Assembly: GCF_021458635.1 (NCBI RefSeq)
Contig: NZ_JAIRDQ010000017.1
Location: forward strand, 1-64,000
Direction of reading: 5' to 3'
Origin: Bradyrhizobium monzae
Lineage (GTDB): Bacteria; Pseudomonadota; Alphaproteobacteria; Rhizobiales; Xanthobacteraceae
DNA length: 64,000 nt
Shown one piece after another: positions 1-9,344 of the stretch. How positions within the stretch are numbered: position 1 is the stretch's first letter; each line of letters opens with the position of its first letter. Below the pieces are notes generated by a model. That model worked only from the letters and a program-made list of their open reading frames with translations. It searched no databases and was not told the origin of the DNA. Position numbers and translations under genes: made by a program.

Positions 1-54
1 CGACCAATACTGCGACGTGAAGATTCTCCTTGCCAACCCGGAGCCGTCCACACA

Positions 55-140
55 TGGGCCCATCAGCGAAGTAGCAGCGCACTTCGCTGAGGTCCGCGCG
101 GACTAGATTTGCTCAGGTTGAGTTCTTCGCATTTTGAACC
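55..140 (+). repeat. Dispersed intergenic repeat, copy A
   Basis: This is the first of three related stretches in the window; the others are at 14083-14182 and 16072-16170. All share an identical 18-base core, GAGTTCTTCGCATTTTGA, here at 120-137, and an upstream block resembling GGCCCATCAGCGAAG. The order of the shared blocks is the same in all copies, and all lie on the plus strand. It encodes nothing I recognise. A dispersed, possibly mobile or structured intergenic repeat is the simplest reading. Confidence 0.75.
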
Positions 141-415
141 TAATGAGACATTCGACTGTCAATTCGAAGCCGCGTCCCGGAGCGGCTTATCGAATGTCGC
201 GATCAGAACGGCAACCGTGGAGGCAAGCCAGAGATAGAAGCTTGCCCAAAGCCGCACACTCTATTGGCGCCGATGCAGCGTGTGACCCCGGCGATACAGC
301 GCAGCGACAACGGCTCCTCAAATATAAGTTGTGCGACCGGAACTGTTTATCAGTTGGGTTGTTGTAAATGTTCAAGCGCAGCGGGATCGGCGATCAGCCA
401 AGTAGAAATCCCCAA

Positions 416-663
416 ATGATCAAATCTCTTATGGCGCTGGCCATATTGGATCTGCTAGGCGGAGCGGCGATTGCAGTACCCGGTTTTGCGCCTCAAGCAA
501 ATGCGGACGAAGCAGTCACCTTGGCGAGTCGGACCGGCTTCCTAGTCCCCTTATTGTTCGAGGCTGCTCTAGCCAGATTTGGCCGCGCATTGAGGCATCC
601 TGCTTGCACGACGTTCGGTCAGGCATGCCGGTGCGAGAAGCTAGCCTGATAGCGGAGCGCTGA
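416..663 (+). pseudogene. Small secreted CSQxxWP-type protein, frameshifted
   Basis: The reading frame opens at 416 with a clear signal peptide (MIKSLMALAILDLL, then an Ala-rich stretch ending at QANA) and continues to about 526. The rest of the protein is in another frame: SDRLPSP, then CSSQIWPRIEASCLHDV, ending at a TGA at 661-663. Restoring one A at about 527 (GCGAAG in place of GCGAG) joins the halves as ALAKSDRL. I recognise this as a type of tiny exported protein with paired cysteines common in Bradyrhizobium; no function is known to me. Either a real single-base deletion or a sequencing error explains the break. Confidence 0.7.
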
Positions 664-785
664 TCAGGCGTTTCGCGCGAACGTCCGTATTCGCATTCCG
701 CCTGCGATGGATACAGCGTTGTTAGCCTGACGCCACTGAGCAATTGGCGTGGGCCTCCATTTTGGCTCCCTCCAGGAGCGGCCCT

Positions 786-1189
786 ATGTCATCAGATTTA
801 ACCGGTCCGCCAGCCAACGTTCTCGTCGTCGAGGATGAAATGGTGCTGCGCATGCGCGCGGTGGACATTGTTGAAGATGCGGGCTTCACCGCCGTGGAAG
901 CAGTCAATGCGGACGAGGCAATCTCCATTCTCGAAGCGCGCTCAGGTATCTCGCTGTTGTTTACAGATATTCAGATGCCAGGGAGCATGGACGGCCTAAA
1001 GCTCGCTCACGCGGTCCACGACCGTTGGCCGGGGATCAAGATCATTCTGCGGGTCAGGTGAAGCCATCGGAAGCGGAAAGGCCAACGGACAGCAGCTTCT
1101 TTGGAAAGCCGCTGGGTGTCCAGGAAATGGCTGCTGAGCTGCAAGTGATGATTGGTGTGGGGGCATTAAAGATTGTCCCGAACGCAGCG
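786..1189 (+). pseudogene. CheY-like response regulator receiver, frameshifted
   Basis: From the ATG at 786 the product shows a receiver domain: the acidic pair in VVEDE, the likely phosphoacceptor Asp in LLFTDIQMPG and the conserved Lys in FFGKPLG. The frame breaks after KIIL at about 1050; the rest of the domain (GQVKPSEAERPTD, then FFGKPLG) continues in the next frame, as expected for loss of one base. The second frame runs without a stop into the histidine kinase that follows, so this may once have been two adjacent genes or one fusion. As written the receiver lacks its last helix and strand and is unlikely to work. Confidence 0.75.
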
Positions 1190-1947
1190 ATGGTCGTAGC
1201 GGATGAGAGGTCTCATCCCTCAGCGCAAGAGGCGGTTTTGACGGCAGAGAATGACAGCCTTCGGCTATTGCTGGAACAAGCTGGAATTGACGCCAAAACC
1301 CTGCTTGCCCAAGCCGGCATTGACGCCAAGGAGCGCGAGGCAGCCGACAAGCTGCAGAAGCTTATCCTTGGCGAACTTCATCATCGCGTTAAGAATACCC
1401 TGGCCACGGTGAACGCAATCGCGTCGCAAAGTTTCCGAGCCGCGCCGCTGTAGAGCACGGACAAAAAGCCATGGAGGGTCGATTGATCGCGTTGGGACGC
1501 GCCCATGATCTGCTCATGCAAGTCAGTTGGGCAAATGCCAGTCTCACGCATACCTTAAGCGGGGCAACCGATCCCTATGATAGTAACGGCGGCAGGCGGT
1601 TTCATTTCAATGGGCCTGACATTCGAATTACTTCCGGTGCCGCTATTGCGCTTGCGATGACTTTCAATGAATTGTGCACCAATACCACAAAATTCGGCGC
1701 TCTTTCCAACCCGGCAGGCCGCGTAGAGGTCGCATGGACGATTGACGAGACGAAGCAGCGCCTTCGGCTGACTTGGACCGAAAGCGGCGGTCCTGCGGTC
1801 GAGGTGCCGACACGACGAAGTTTCGGTACCCGGATGATGGAGTCTCTCGGACAGCAATTGAGTGGCCAGGTTCATCTCGCTTACGAGCGATCCGGGTTTG
1901 TCTACTTGTTGGATGTCCCGCTCAACTCAGTCATCGCGGCTGTGTGA
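1190..1947 (+). pseudogene. HWE/HisKA_2-type sensor histidine kinase, frameshifted
   Basis: The N-terminal part is a predicted coiled coil with a repeated AGIDAK-(T/E) unit, followed by the phosphoacceptor motif LGELHHRVKNTLATV, typical of HisKA_2/HWE kinases. The frame then hits a TAG at 1451; the ATPase part (TFNELCTNTTKFGAL as N-box, then FGTRMMESLGQQL) is in the next frame and ends at 1947. One missing base near 1448 restores an AP(S)VEHGQKAM junction. No transmembrane segment is seen, so the kinase was probably cytosolic and partnered the receiver just upstream. Two independent breaks in adjacent genes argue for decay of the pair. Confidence 0.75.
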
Positions 1948-1990
1948 TGCGCCACGGTAGCTCGCTCACCGCGCGGCAAGGAGCAGCCTG

Positions 1991-2143
1991 GTGCTCATAG
2001 ATGACAGAAAGCGGCGTTACTGCATGGATCAGTTCGATCGTCTCGACGAGGAAGAGCACATGAAAGACGGCTGGATCGAGAAGCTAAGTGTCCGTCTATT
2101 GGCGCTCATGAACCGCGTAGCTCGCAGGCAGTTCGGAATTTGA
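1991..2143 (+). CDS. Small hypothetical protein (50 aa)
   Basis: A GTG start at 1991 follows a good ribosome binding site (AAGGAG, seven bases upstream) and opens a 50-codon frame ending at 2143. The product is charged (LIDDRKRRYC, then DEEEHMKDGW and LLALMNRVARRQF) with an amphipathic C-terminal half. It follows the histidine kinase by about 45 bases on the same strand. No family recognised; the call rests on the ribosome binding site and plausible composition. Confidence 0.45.
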   Translation: MLIDDRKRRYCMDQFDRLDEEEHMKDGWIEKLSVRLLALMNRVARRQFGI

Positions 2144-2291
2144 ATTCTGCCAGCCTCAGTTGGTGGCATCCTTCCTCTTGTCGGGATGTCTGTTTGCAAG
2201 GCACTTCACCGACATGCCGGCCGACCGATCTGCCTTTGGGGCTTGAACTCTTCCAGTCGAGATCAAACAAGATTAACGAACCGATTATCGT

Positions 2292-3590
2292 TCATTCCAT
2301 GGCGGTTATCAGGTTGGCGACGTTGATTGTCGCGAAGTTGGAGAAGGTATCCGAGACGGCGTAAGGGAAGATGATCTTGTCGTGATGCCGCAATGCCCCA
2401 CAGGTGTACACGACGTTTGGGACATATCCCTCGCGTTCGGACGGATCGGGCCGAAGCAAGGGTTCACGCAAGCGCAAAAGCACTTTCGAGGGATTGTGCT
2501 TGTCCAGCAACGCTGCCCCGATCGAATATTTCCGAAGCGGCCCGACGCCGTGGGTAAGCAGCAGCCATCCCTCATCCAGTTCGATCGGCGATCCGCAATT
2601 GCCGATCTGCACGAACTCCCACGGGAATTCGGGTTTCAGAATCGCTTGGCCGCCATCGTCCCATGTATGGAGGTCGTCGGAATAGATGAGATAGAGATTT
2701 TCATTGTCTTGCCGGGCGATCATGGCATATCGGCCACCGATTTTCTTCGGAAACAGCGCCATACCCTTATTGCGCGCGGCGCTGCCCTTCAGGGTGGACA
2801 GCCTGAACGACACGAAATCCGACGTCTCGATCAGCTCCGACCGGATCGCCCTGCCGCTATAGGCAGTGAAGGTCGCGTAGTAGATCTGCCGTTCGCCATC
2901 GCTGAACTGCACGAAGCGCGCATCCTCGATGCCATTCGACTGAGATTCGGTAATGGGAAAGATGACCCGTTCGCTGATATCTTCGCCGCTTTGGAAGGCG
3001 ACCTCGACATCCTCCCCGGCCGGCCCCTGCGTCTGCGCGAGAATGGCAGGGCTCGAGGCCAGGCGCGTCGTCGGGTCGACGCTGACGGTTCCGTCTGCCG
3101 CGATCATTCCGGACCGAAAGGTCAGCGACGAAATGTGGCCTTCGCCGACGGCACGAAGGCTCAGGATGAAGCGCAACCCACCGGGAGGCGCGCCGGATTG
3201 ATCGGGATGCGCTACGATACTCGGGTTGAACAAGGCAGACGCTTCGAACGAATATTCGTTGAGAAAATAGGCACCGACCAATTGGCGTTGCGCTTGCGTG
3301 AACGAGGCGTGGACGGCCAACGCATCTTCCATTTCGTTGGCGCGCGCCTCGAACGCCCGCAGCAAATTGCGGTGCCGCCCGAGGAAATTCTCGAGAACAT
3401 CGTCGAGTTGGCGGGCTCCCGCATCGGCACTGAGTGCCAGAACTCGATCGACGATGTGGTTCGCACGGGTCTTGTCCGTGGGGTTGAGATCGCGCGGCTC
3501 AGTCGCCGGCTTGAAGGGGCGCACGATGACCCGTGTTGGATCGGGCCGCAAATAAAGCGTCTGACGGTTCAGGAATGGAGATTGCGACAA
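2292..3590 (-). CDS. Glycoside hydrolase family 130-like protein
   Basis: The 432-residue product resembles GH130 enzymes, which cleave or phosphorylyse beta-mannosides and act on mannosyl-glucose or mannan oligosaccharides. The core runs from about residue 115 (ASALFNPSIVAHPD) through GGLRFILSLRAVGEGHISS to PNVVYTCGALRH near the C-terminus; the N-terminal 110 residues look helical. No signal peptide is seen, so it is probably cytoplasmic. The start is a TTG at 3590 with GAGGA upstream. It is the last gene of a minus-strand operon behind a glycosyltransferase (42-base gap) and manA, which supports a mannose-containing substrate. Whether it is a hydrolase or a phosphorylase cannot be told from what I see. 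Confidence 0.8.
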   Translation of the reverse strand: MSQSPFLNRQTLYLRPDPTRVIVRPFKPATEPRDLNPTDKTRANHIVDRVLALSADAGARQLDDVLENFLGRHRNLLRAFEARANEMEDALAVHASFTQAQRQLVGAYFLNEYSFEASALFNPSIVAHPDQSGAPPGGLRFILSLRAVGEGHISSLTFRSGMIAADGTVSVDPTTRLASSPAILAQTQGPAGEDVEVAFQSGEDISERVIFPITESQSNGIEDARFVQFSDGERQIYYATFTAYSGRAIRSELIETSDFVSFRLSTLKGSAARNKGMALFPKKIGGRYAMIARQDNENLYLIYSDDLHTWDDGGQAILKPEFPWEFVQIGNCGSPIELDEGWLLLTHGVGPLRKYSIGAALLDKHNPSKVLLRLREPLLRPDPSEREGYVPNVVYTCGALRHHDKIIFPYAVSDTFSNFATINVANLITAME

Positions 3591-3631
3591 GGTGTCCTCG
3601 GATTGTTTTCAAGGAGAGGGAAAATAATGCG

Positions 3632-5908
3632 TCAGGCAACCAGCGGCGCGGGCTGCGCGCGGTTTTCACTCAGGCGGGCGAGTTGCCTGATCTCACAGAG
3701 GCCGAGCAGATACGACACGACCGATTCCCCGCCGCGGTTCTCGTTCGGACGCTCCGGATGCAGGCCGTCCCGGCAACTCCCGGTTTCCAGATCGACCAGA
3801 GACATCGAAAGGTCGTTGCTGCCGAGAAACCACGCGAACACACGCGCGGCTTCGGCCTTCCACTCGACATCATGGTCGGCGCGCCATGCTGCGAGACAGG
3901 CGGCGATGGTGGCCGTAGCCTCGAGCGGCTGTTGATCGAACGGCCTCGGCTTCTGGCGCGTCTCGCCAAAACCTGCGGTGCCGACGGGCCGGAATTGACC
4001 GCTCGGGGCAGTCTGCTGTTTCACCAGCCAGCGCAGCGATTTCAAGCCGGCGTCCAGATAGACGGCACCCTCGGTCGCGATGCCGGTCAGGATGAGGGCT
4101 TGCGGCAAACGGGCGTTATCGTAGGCAAGGCCTTGTTCGAACCAGGTCCAGTCCTGAGTCTCGACCGCATTGAAGATCGCGATCAATCGATCCGCCAGGC
4201 GAAGCCGGAGATCTGCGGCGTCGGCATCGCCCGGGACGGCGGCACAGTAGCCGTCGAGCCCGAGCAGGACGAAAGCCCAGGCACGCGGCGAGCGAAAGAC
4301 TTCCACATTCCGCGCAGCCTCGGCGAACAGCGCCGCAGCCCATCTCCGCCGTGACAGGCTAGCGTCGGTCAATGCGCACACGCCGAGAGCCCATAAGGTC
4401 CGGCCGTGGCTGTCTTCCGAGCCGCTATCCTCGAGCCAGCAGCGGTTAAAGCCCATGAAATTGCGAAACCGCTTTGTGTCGGGATTCCATGCGTGCTGGA
4501 CAAAGCCGGCAAACCGCGCCGTCAACACCTCCGGCAATCGTTCCTCGCCGGGAATGTTGAGCGCGCACGCCAGTAGCAGCGCGCGGGCGTTATCGTCGAC
4601 ACAATAGCCATGGGAGCGATCCGGCACGCAATGTACGGCGTGTTGAAACAATCCGGTGTCGTCGCACATCGACAGGAAATGATCGATGCGCATTTCCGGC
4701 GGCGCGCGGCTATCGCGCAGCAGCGTGCTGGTGTCCGAGCGCACGATTGCCTTTAAACGATGCCTGCGACCGGCATTATCGAACGTCGATACGTAACGTT
4801 CGGCTGTCCGCTCCCACGTCATGGGACGACTGCTCGAATAGGCGCGCTTCCGCATGGCCTGCCGCAACACCGCGTTGGTCAGCAGCTTCGCGATTTCATG
4901 GCCGATGGCTGCGGTATCTCCAAACGGAACCAGGATACCACGGCCGTCGGCCAACAACTCGCGCGCATGCCAGTACGGTGTGGAGACGACCGCCTTTCCC
5001 AGGCCAAAACTGTAAGCCAGCGTGCCCGACGTCATCTGGGCTTCGTTCAGATACGGCGTAACATAGACATCGCACATCGAAATGAAATCGAGCAGCGTCG
5101 GCTGATCGACGAACTGGTCGAGAAACACGACGTTCTTGTCGATATCGAGCTTGCGAACACGCGCCACGAGGCTGTCGCGATAGGCCTCGCCCTGGTCGCG
5201 TATCAGGTTCGGATGGGTAGCGCCGAGCACGACATAGACCGCATCAGGACGGCTTCTCAGGATCGCCGGCATGGCATCGATCATGACTTCGATGCCCTTG
5301 TTGTGCGACAGAAGGCCGAAGGTAAGAATGACCGCCCGGTCGCTGAAGCCTCGCCTGGCTTTGGCCTCGTCCGGTTCAACGAACGCAAATTCCGGAATTC
5401 CGTGCGCGATGACCTCGATCTTTTCGTCGACCACCTGATAAACGGTTCGGAGCAATTCGCGGCCCTTTTCGGCCATCACCACGATCTTGGACGATATCTC
5501 GGAAATCCGGACGATGACTTCGCGTTGCACCTTCGTCGGCTCGGTAAGCACGGTATGGAGCGTGGTCACGACTGGCATATTCAGGCGCGACAGCAGGGCC
5601 AGGATGTGACTGCCGGAGTCGCCGCCGAAAATGCCAAATTCATGCTGAAGAGAAACAACCTCGAATCGGCCGTCGTTCAAGAACTCTGCCGCACGAATAT
5701 AGTCCTCCGGCTGATCGTCGTTGATCTGAAATCCGACCGTAGAAGGATAGTCATAGGCCTGGCCGTGGTCGGTCATCGCGACGACGACCGTCTCCAGATC
5801 AGGCCGCGAGGCAGCGACAGCGCGCTGAAGGTCGGTCGTGAACGTGGCTATGCCACACCGGCGAGGCAGCGAATTGCCGATGATTGCGACCCGATTTAGC
5901 GCGACCAC
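3632..5908 (-). CDS. Glycosyltransferase family 4 fused to an alpha/alpha-toroid-like domain
   Basis: The product is about 758 residues. Residues 1-400 are a GT-B fold glycosyltransferase of family 4 type, beginning with IIGNSLPRRCGIATF and containing LTFGLLSHNKGIEV and TSGTLAYSFGLGKAVV, the nucleotide-sugar binding region. Residues from about 420 to the end are helical and resemble a glycosidase-like toroid (HGYCVDDNARALLL, EDSHGRTLWALG). The GTG start at 5908 is chosen because GGAGGAGG lies seven bases upstream; an open frame to 6130 exists but lacks such a site and overlaps manA. The start lies 13 bases inside the end of manA, suggesting translational coupling. The role is probably synthesis or turnover of a mannose-containing glycan; acceptor unknown. 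Confidence 0.8.
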   Translation of the reverse strand: MVALNRVAIIGNSLPRRCGIATFTTDLQRAVAASRPDLETVVVAMTDHGQAYDYPSTVGFQINDDQPEDYIRAAEFLNDGRFEVVSLQHEFGIFGGDSGSHILALLSRLNMPVVTTLHTVLTEPTKVQREVIVRISEISSKIVVMAEKGRELLRTVYQVVDEKIEVIAHGIPEFAFVEPDEAKARRGFSDRAVILTFGLLSHNKGIEVMIDAMPAILRSRPDAVYVVLGATHPNLIRDQGEAYRDSLVARVRKLDIDKNVVFLDQFVDQPTLLDFISMCDVYVTPYLNEAQMTSGTLAYSFGLGKAVVSTPYWHARELLADGRGILVPFGDTAAIGHEIAKLLTNAVLRQAMRKRAYSSSRPMTWERTAERYVSTFDNAGRRHRLKAIVRSDTSTLLRDSRAPPEMRIDHFLSMCDDTGLFQHAVHCVPDRSHGYCVDDNARALLLACALNIPGEERLPEVLTARFAGFVQHAWNPDTKRFRNFMGFNRCWLEDSGSEDSHGRTLWALGVCALTDASLSRRRWAAALFAEAARNVEVFRSPRAWAFVLLGLDGYCAAVPGDADAADLRLRLADRLIAIFNAVETQDWTWFEQGLAYDNARLPQALILTGIATEGAVYLDAGLKSLRWLVKQQTAPSGQFRPVGTAGFGETRQKPRPFDQQPLEATATIAACLAAWRADHDVEWKAEAARVFAWFLGSNDLSMSLVDLETGSCRDGLHPERPNENRGGESVVSYLLGLCEIRQLARLSENRAQPAPLVA

Positions 5909-6813
5909 GTTTGTACCTCCTCCGTTTTCGGCCGGGGATGCCCGGGCATGTCTGGGTATTGCTCGACGAGTGCAACTGAATCTGCATGTGGGCCGGGATA
6001 GGCGAGGAGTGCCCTCAAGCCTTCGGGGCCGACCTCGATCTTGAGCTGATCTGCCTCGAGAAAGACGGCCTGACCGGCGGACATTGTCGCTGCTGCCATC
6101 TGGCCTTGTCCTTTGATCAAGATGATCCACGCCTCGTTGTGGGCATCGAGCGTCCAGACCGAGCCAGCGGCAAGATCAATTTGTTCGAGGAAAAAATGGG
6201 CACTGGTGACGAGGGCCGTTCGCGTCTCATTGAGTCTTCGCGAAGGCGATTGACGCGGTGCCGGCGCCGCCTTTGCAGCGGCAACGGCATTTTCGAGATG
6301 CAGCTCACGCTGCCGTCCGTAGTCGAAAAGGCGGAACGTGGCGTCGCTGTGCTGCTGGATTTCGGCAAGAACGATACCCGCGCCGATCGCATGAATAGTG
6401 CCGGCGGGAACAAAAATAGCATCACCGCAGCGAACCGAACGCCACTGGACAAGGTCGACAATCGAGCCATCGGAAATGGCGGTTCGCAGCTCCGTCGACG
6501 AGAGCGAACGCTTCAATCCGATCGCAACCCGCGCATCAGGCACAGCGGAAAGAATGTACCATGCCTCGGTCTTGCCATTGGCCAGACCGATTGATCGGGC
6601 GAAAATATCGTCGGGATGAACCTGAATGGACAGCGGCTCGGTCGTGAAGAGCAGCTTGAGCAGCAGCACGCTCTCCGGAGAAGTCGTGTCCGCGCGCCGA
6701 AACCATAATTCGCCAATCGGATCGTCACCGGCTGCGATGTCGCTCCAGGGAAGCAAATTGCGGCTTCCCCACGGCTTGCGTCGGGCCTCTACGATGGCGC
6801 GCTCGATCGACAC
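5896..6813 (-). CDS. manA: Type I mannose-6-phosphate isomerase
   Basis: This enzyme interconverts fructose-6-phosphate and mannose-6-phosphate and feeds GDP-mannose synthesis. The cupin core shows the zinc-site motif SIQVHPDD, then NGKTEAWYIL and FVPAGTIHAIGAG, all typical of type I phosphomannose isomerases; the length of about 305 residues fits a short bacterial form. The GTG at 6813 is preferred (AGGGAG five bases upstream) over a TTG at 6840. It is the first gene of a three-gene minus-strand operon with a glycosyltransferase and a GH130 glycosidase, consistent with supplying activated mannose to them. Confidence 0.85.
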   Translation of the reverse strand: MSIERAIVEARRKPWGSRNLLPWSDIAAGDDPIGELWFRRADTTSPESVLLLKLLFTTEPLSIQVHPDDIFARSIGLANGKTEAWYILSAVPDARVAIGLKRSLSSTELRTAISDGSIVDLVQWRSVRCGDAIFVPAGTIHAIGAGIVLAEIQQHSDATFRLFDYGRQRELHLENAVAAAKAAPAPRQSPSRRLNETRTALVTSAHFFLEQIDLAAGSVWTLDAHNEAWIILIKGQGQMAAATMSAGQAVFLEADQLKIEVGPEGLRALLAYPGPHADSVALVEQYPDMPGHPRPKTEEVQTWSR

Positions 6814-7122
6814 TCGGTCTCCCTGGCCTCTGCGGCGCAAGCCGTATCGCGCGCGATTCAGGCGTCGCTCTCTCTTCGAGAATGAGAGCGGCGTGGGCTT
6901 GGCCTCGGTGATGTGGTTGCGCTAATCTCGTTCGCTGCCAGCACCGTTTACGGCGACTCGCATGGCAGCTCAGTTCCGCAAGCCAGTTCTGCGAAGGATG
7001 ACGTCCGGATTGGCATCATCGTTCGACGGGCGACGAAAACGTCACCGACTGTGCGCCCTTTCCTCCCGGATAGATATGACTATCTTCGGTCATGCCGCAG
7101 TCGATAGTTCGGCATGTTCTGG
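6814..7122. other. Intergenic stretch, nothing recognised
   Basis: Lies between manA (start 6813) and the end of the broken transglutaminase gene. Short frames exist on both strands but none has a ribosome binding site or a recognisable product. It must carry the promoter of the manA operon; I could not identify it by eye. Confidence 0.5.
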
Positions 7123-7987
7123 CTATGAGGTGACCGACACCGCGACATCCATGCTCAGGAAGCTGTCACCGCCGCCAAAGAAACTCCCTGTCACCGGCGT
7201 GCACTGGCTGATATCGCGGCCGACCGCAACCGGGATCAGGTTGCGGCCTCCGACGCTGCGGTTGGTCGGGTCGAAAGTGATCCAGCCCGCTCCTGGGACA
7301 AAAACCTCGCCCCAGGCGTGGGTCGAGCCCGCTTCGGCAGAGCCGAGCAGGTCGTGGTTCGGATCGTGCAGATAACCTGACACGACGCGCGTACCGAAGC
7401 CGAGCTTGCGTGCTGCTTCTGCAAACAACACCGCGAAGTCACGGCACGAGCCCCAGCCACGGTCGAGCGTCTCGGTGGGCGATTGGGTGCCCTCGACTTC
7501 ACGGCTCTGGTACTGGATGCGTTGCGCGACACCTGCATTCAGGTCCTTAAGCAGGGAAAGCGTATCGGTCGGATTGCTGCGGACGAAACCTGTCGCCCAG
7601 TTCTGCAACCGCTCGGCCGGATCGGGGTATTGCGCAGTAGTCAGTGCTCCGAGGTCGGTCCATTCGTCGGCGGAGTAGCGGAATGGGTAGGAGATGGCCG
7701 AAGCTGCGATGGCAAAAATTGGCCAATCAGCCGTGTTGAGCGAGATATTCGCCACGCTATCGATAGCGAGCATGTCGGTCATGCCCGCGAAATTGGCCAC
7801 AGCGACTGCATTACCGAAGACGTCATGTGCCCATGTCAGCACCGCTGCCGGCGTTATCGTCAAGTCATGCGATGCCAGACGAAGGTCGCGACTTTCGCGT
7901 GGGCGGAAGCATCAAGCGGTGTGGTCCAAGGCTCACCAACCCACGGAAACGATAGATGGTTTTATGTTGAATTCGAAGCGCAACCAA
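7123..7987 (-). pseudogene. Transglutaminase-like (cysteine-protease fold) protein, frameshifted
   Basis: The main frame (7123-7863) holds the transglutaminase core: Cys in RGWGSCRDFAVLFAEAAR, His in GSTHAWGEVFVP and Asp in GWITFDPTN, so the Cys-His-Asp triad is complete. The usual N-terminal beta-sandwich domain, HKTIYRFRGLVSLGPHRLML, is in another frame just upstream. The frames join at ESRDLRLASHDLTIT if one extra base at about 7905-7912 is removed. The probable start is a TTG near 7987. Such proteins are predicted amide-processing enzymes of unknown substrate. A second gene of the family lies at 13252-14058. Real decay or a single-base sequence error are both possible. Confidence 0.75.
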
Positions 7988-8088
7988 CAGGAGCTCCAAT
8001 AATCCGCCGGCAAGCAGTTCGCGACAGACTATGCGATCGCGGCGCACGGCGCACTTGTATCTGCGGAACTCAGGCGCATATTGCTGTG

Positions 8089-8271
8089 ATGGCCAAATTC
8101 CCAGTTCGCCTGCTCGACGTCGCCGTGTCGCAATCCGGTCAGGGACGTTGGAAGTGGAACGTTTCAGACGGTACAACAGAGATCGCGGCGGGTTTTGAAA
8201 CTACGCGGGAGGCTGCTCAAACTCAGGGTGATTCTGCCCTGTTCGCGCTGCTGTCCATCAACCGGCAATAA
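8089..8271 (+). CDS. Small hypothetical protein (60 aa)
   Basis: The ATG at 8089 opens MAKFPVRLLDVAVSQSGQG, then WKWNVSDGTTEIAAGFETTREAA, ending at 8271. The pattern of short beta-strands followed by a helix, and a WxWxVS core, is a type I associate with small uncharacterised proteins of Bradyrhizobium. No signal peptide or membrane segment. It stands alone between a minus-strand pseudogene and a gene-free stretch. Function unknown. Confidence 0.55.
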   Translation: MAKFPVRLLDVAVSQSGQGRWKWNVSDGTTEIAAGFETTREAAQTQGDSALFALLSINRQ

Positions 8272-8670
8272 AAACGGCTGAGTATGGCAAACAGCGGTCT
8301 CCTGCGCGCGAACAATTACCTCCCGCCAACGGTCGCGCGGAGGTGCCGTATGTCTTTCTACCTGCATTGATCGCGCTTACAAGAGCGGAGAGGTTTCGGC
8401 CGGACCTCGACGGGACTTCGGCCTTCGGATTGCGCGGCGCGCATTTTGGGTGCCGACGCTCCGAGCCGATTCCTTTCATGGGCGACAATCTACTCTCAAG
8501 TTCGGGGCGCGACACGACGGGCGCTGATTGCGGAGTCCACGACGGCGGCCGCGTTTTAAAGTTCGCTATTCTCACTGGGGAAGCGTAGGGTTGCGACATC
8601 ACCGCCCTTCCCACGGCTTCGACCGGTGACTGAGGGTGACGAGCGCTCCCGCCGAAGAGGAGGAGCGCGC
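8272..8670. other. Gene-free stretch
   Basis: No frame here has both a credible start and a recognisable product on either strand. A ribosome binding site for the next small gene lies at its right end (GAGGAGGAG near 8658-8666). Confidence 0.45.
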
Positions 8671-8769
8671 ATGTCGCGGTTTCGTCTGGCCGACTGGATC
8701 GTGCCCCCGGTGATCGTTCCGCTCTTTCTTTTGTTCCTGGTGTTCGCGGCGGCCGTCCTGCATGGATAG
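8671..8769 (+). CDS. Single-span membrane mini-protein (32 aa)
   Basis: An ATG at 8671, preceded by GAGGAGGAG at a good distance, opens a 32-codon frame: a charged N-terminus (MSRFRLADW) followed by one hydrophobic segment, IVPPVIVPLFLLFLVF, and a short Ala-rich tail. It would be a single-pass inner-membrane peptide. Its TAG overlaps the ATG of the next, broken, small gene, so the two were probably cotranscribed. Function unknown. Confidence 0.55.
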   Translation: MSRFRLADWIVPPVIVPLFLLFLVFAAAVLHG

Positions 8770-8957
8770 GGCGACACAGCTGCAATTCCTGGTCAGCGGG
8801 GACCATCAATCGGGCCGCGTCATTTTGGCCACGACACGACCGCTGCGGCCTTGAAGAAGGCGAATGAGCTCCTGGATAGGGGTATTCGGACGTGCGGATT
8901 TGCACGCCGCGAGGCCGCATCCTGCTGTCCGACGAGTTCGATCAGCTCAAAGCATGA
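8762..8957 (+). pseudogene. Small hypothetical protein, two frameshifts
   Basis: Three consecutive pieces in different frames make one coherent small protein: MDRATQLQFLVSGDHQSGRV from the ATG at 8762, then GHDTTAAALKKANELLDRG, then SDVRICTPRGRILLSDEFDQ and LKA before a TGA at 8955. The frames change near 8822 and near 8881. The helix ALKKANELL followed by a short beta-hairpin resembles small uncharacterised Bradyrhizobium proteins with an 'AIKKAxELLxxGxxDV' pattern. It overlaps the 32-residue membrane gene by eight bases. Function unknown. Confidence 0.5.
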
Positions 8958-8996
8958 GGGCCGCATTGAACCTCATGAGCGTTGTCGGAAAGGCAC

Positions 8997-9248
8997 ATGA
9001 TGAAGATGTCTCTTGCGGTGTTTGTGCTCTGCACTTTTGCGCAAAACGCTCTCGCCCGGGAACTCGACTGCCGAGCGATCGAAAACACAAGCGGGCGCCT
9101 CGCTTGTTATGACGCTGCCTTTCCTCCAAAAATCAAGGCGCCCGTGACGGTCGAGAGCGACGCATCGCGAGCGGCATACAAGGACCCGTTCACGGCGGAA
9201 GAGGCCCGAACCGCAGCGAAGCTGAAGAATATCTGTCGCGGCTGCTGA
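8997..9248 (+). CDS. Small exported protein with LACYDAAFPP motif (83 aa)
   Basis: The ATG at 8997 follows GGAAAGG. The product starts with a signal peptide (MKMSLAVFVLCTFAQNALA) with cleavage likely before RELDC. The mature part carries DCRAIENTSGRLACYDAAF, the conserved short segment of a family of small periplasmic proteins in rhizobia, then PFTAEEARTAAKLKNICRGC with two further cysteines. A periplasmic location is likely; function unknown. Confidence 0.6.
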   Translation: MMKMSLAVFVLCTFAQNALARELDCRAIENTSGRLACYDAAFPPKIKAPVTVESDASRAAYKDPFTAEEARTAAKLKNICRGC

Positions 9249-9344
9249 GATTTGCGACATGGCAGTGGGGAAGCGCGAGACAGGGAGCGGGGCGAAACGA
9301 CCCGTCGCGGCCGTTGGCGTTTGTCAGCACTCAAGGGAGCCTTT

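Noticed and set aside
2..106. Open frame at the window start ending in TAG at 104, possibly the end of a gene
   Set aside because: Its second half lies inside repeat copy A and no family is recognisable in 34 codons.
2382..3935. 517-residue open frame on the plus strand
   Set aside because: It is antisense to the GH130 and glycosyltransferase genes, whose families are recognisable; high-GC DNA gives long shadows.
8258..8920. 220-residue minus-strand frame
   Set aside because: Arg/Ser/Pro-rich shadow over several small plus-strand genes with ribosome binding sites.
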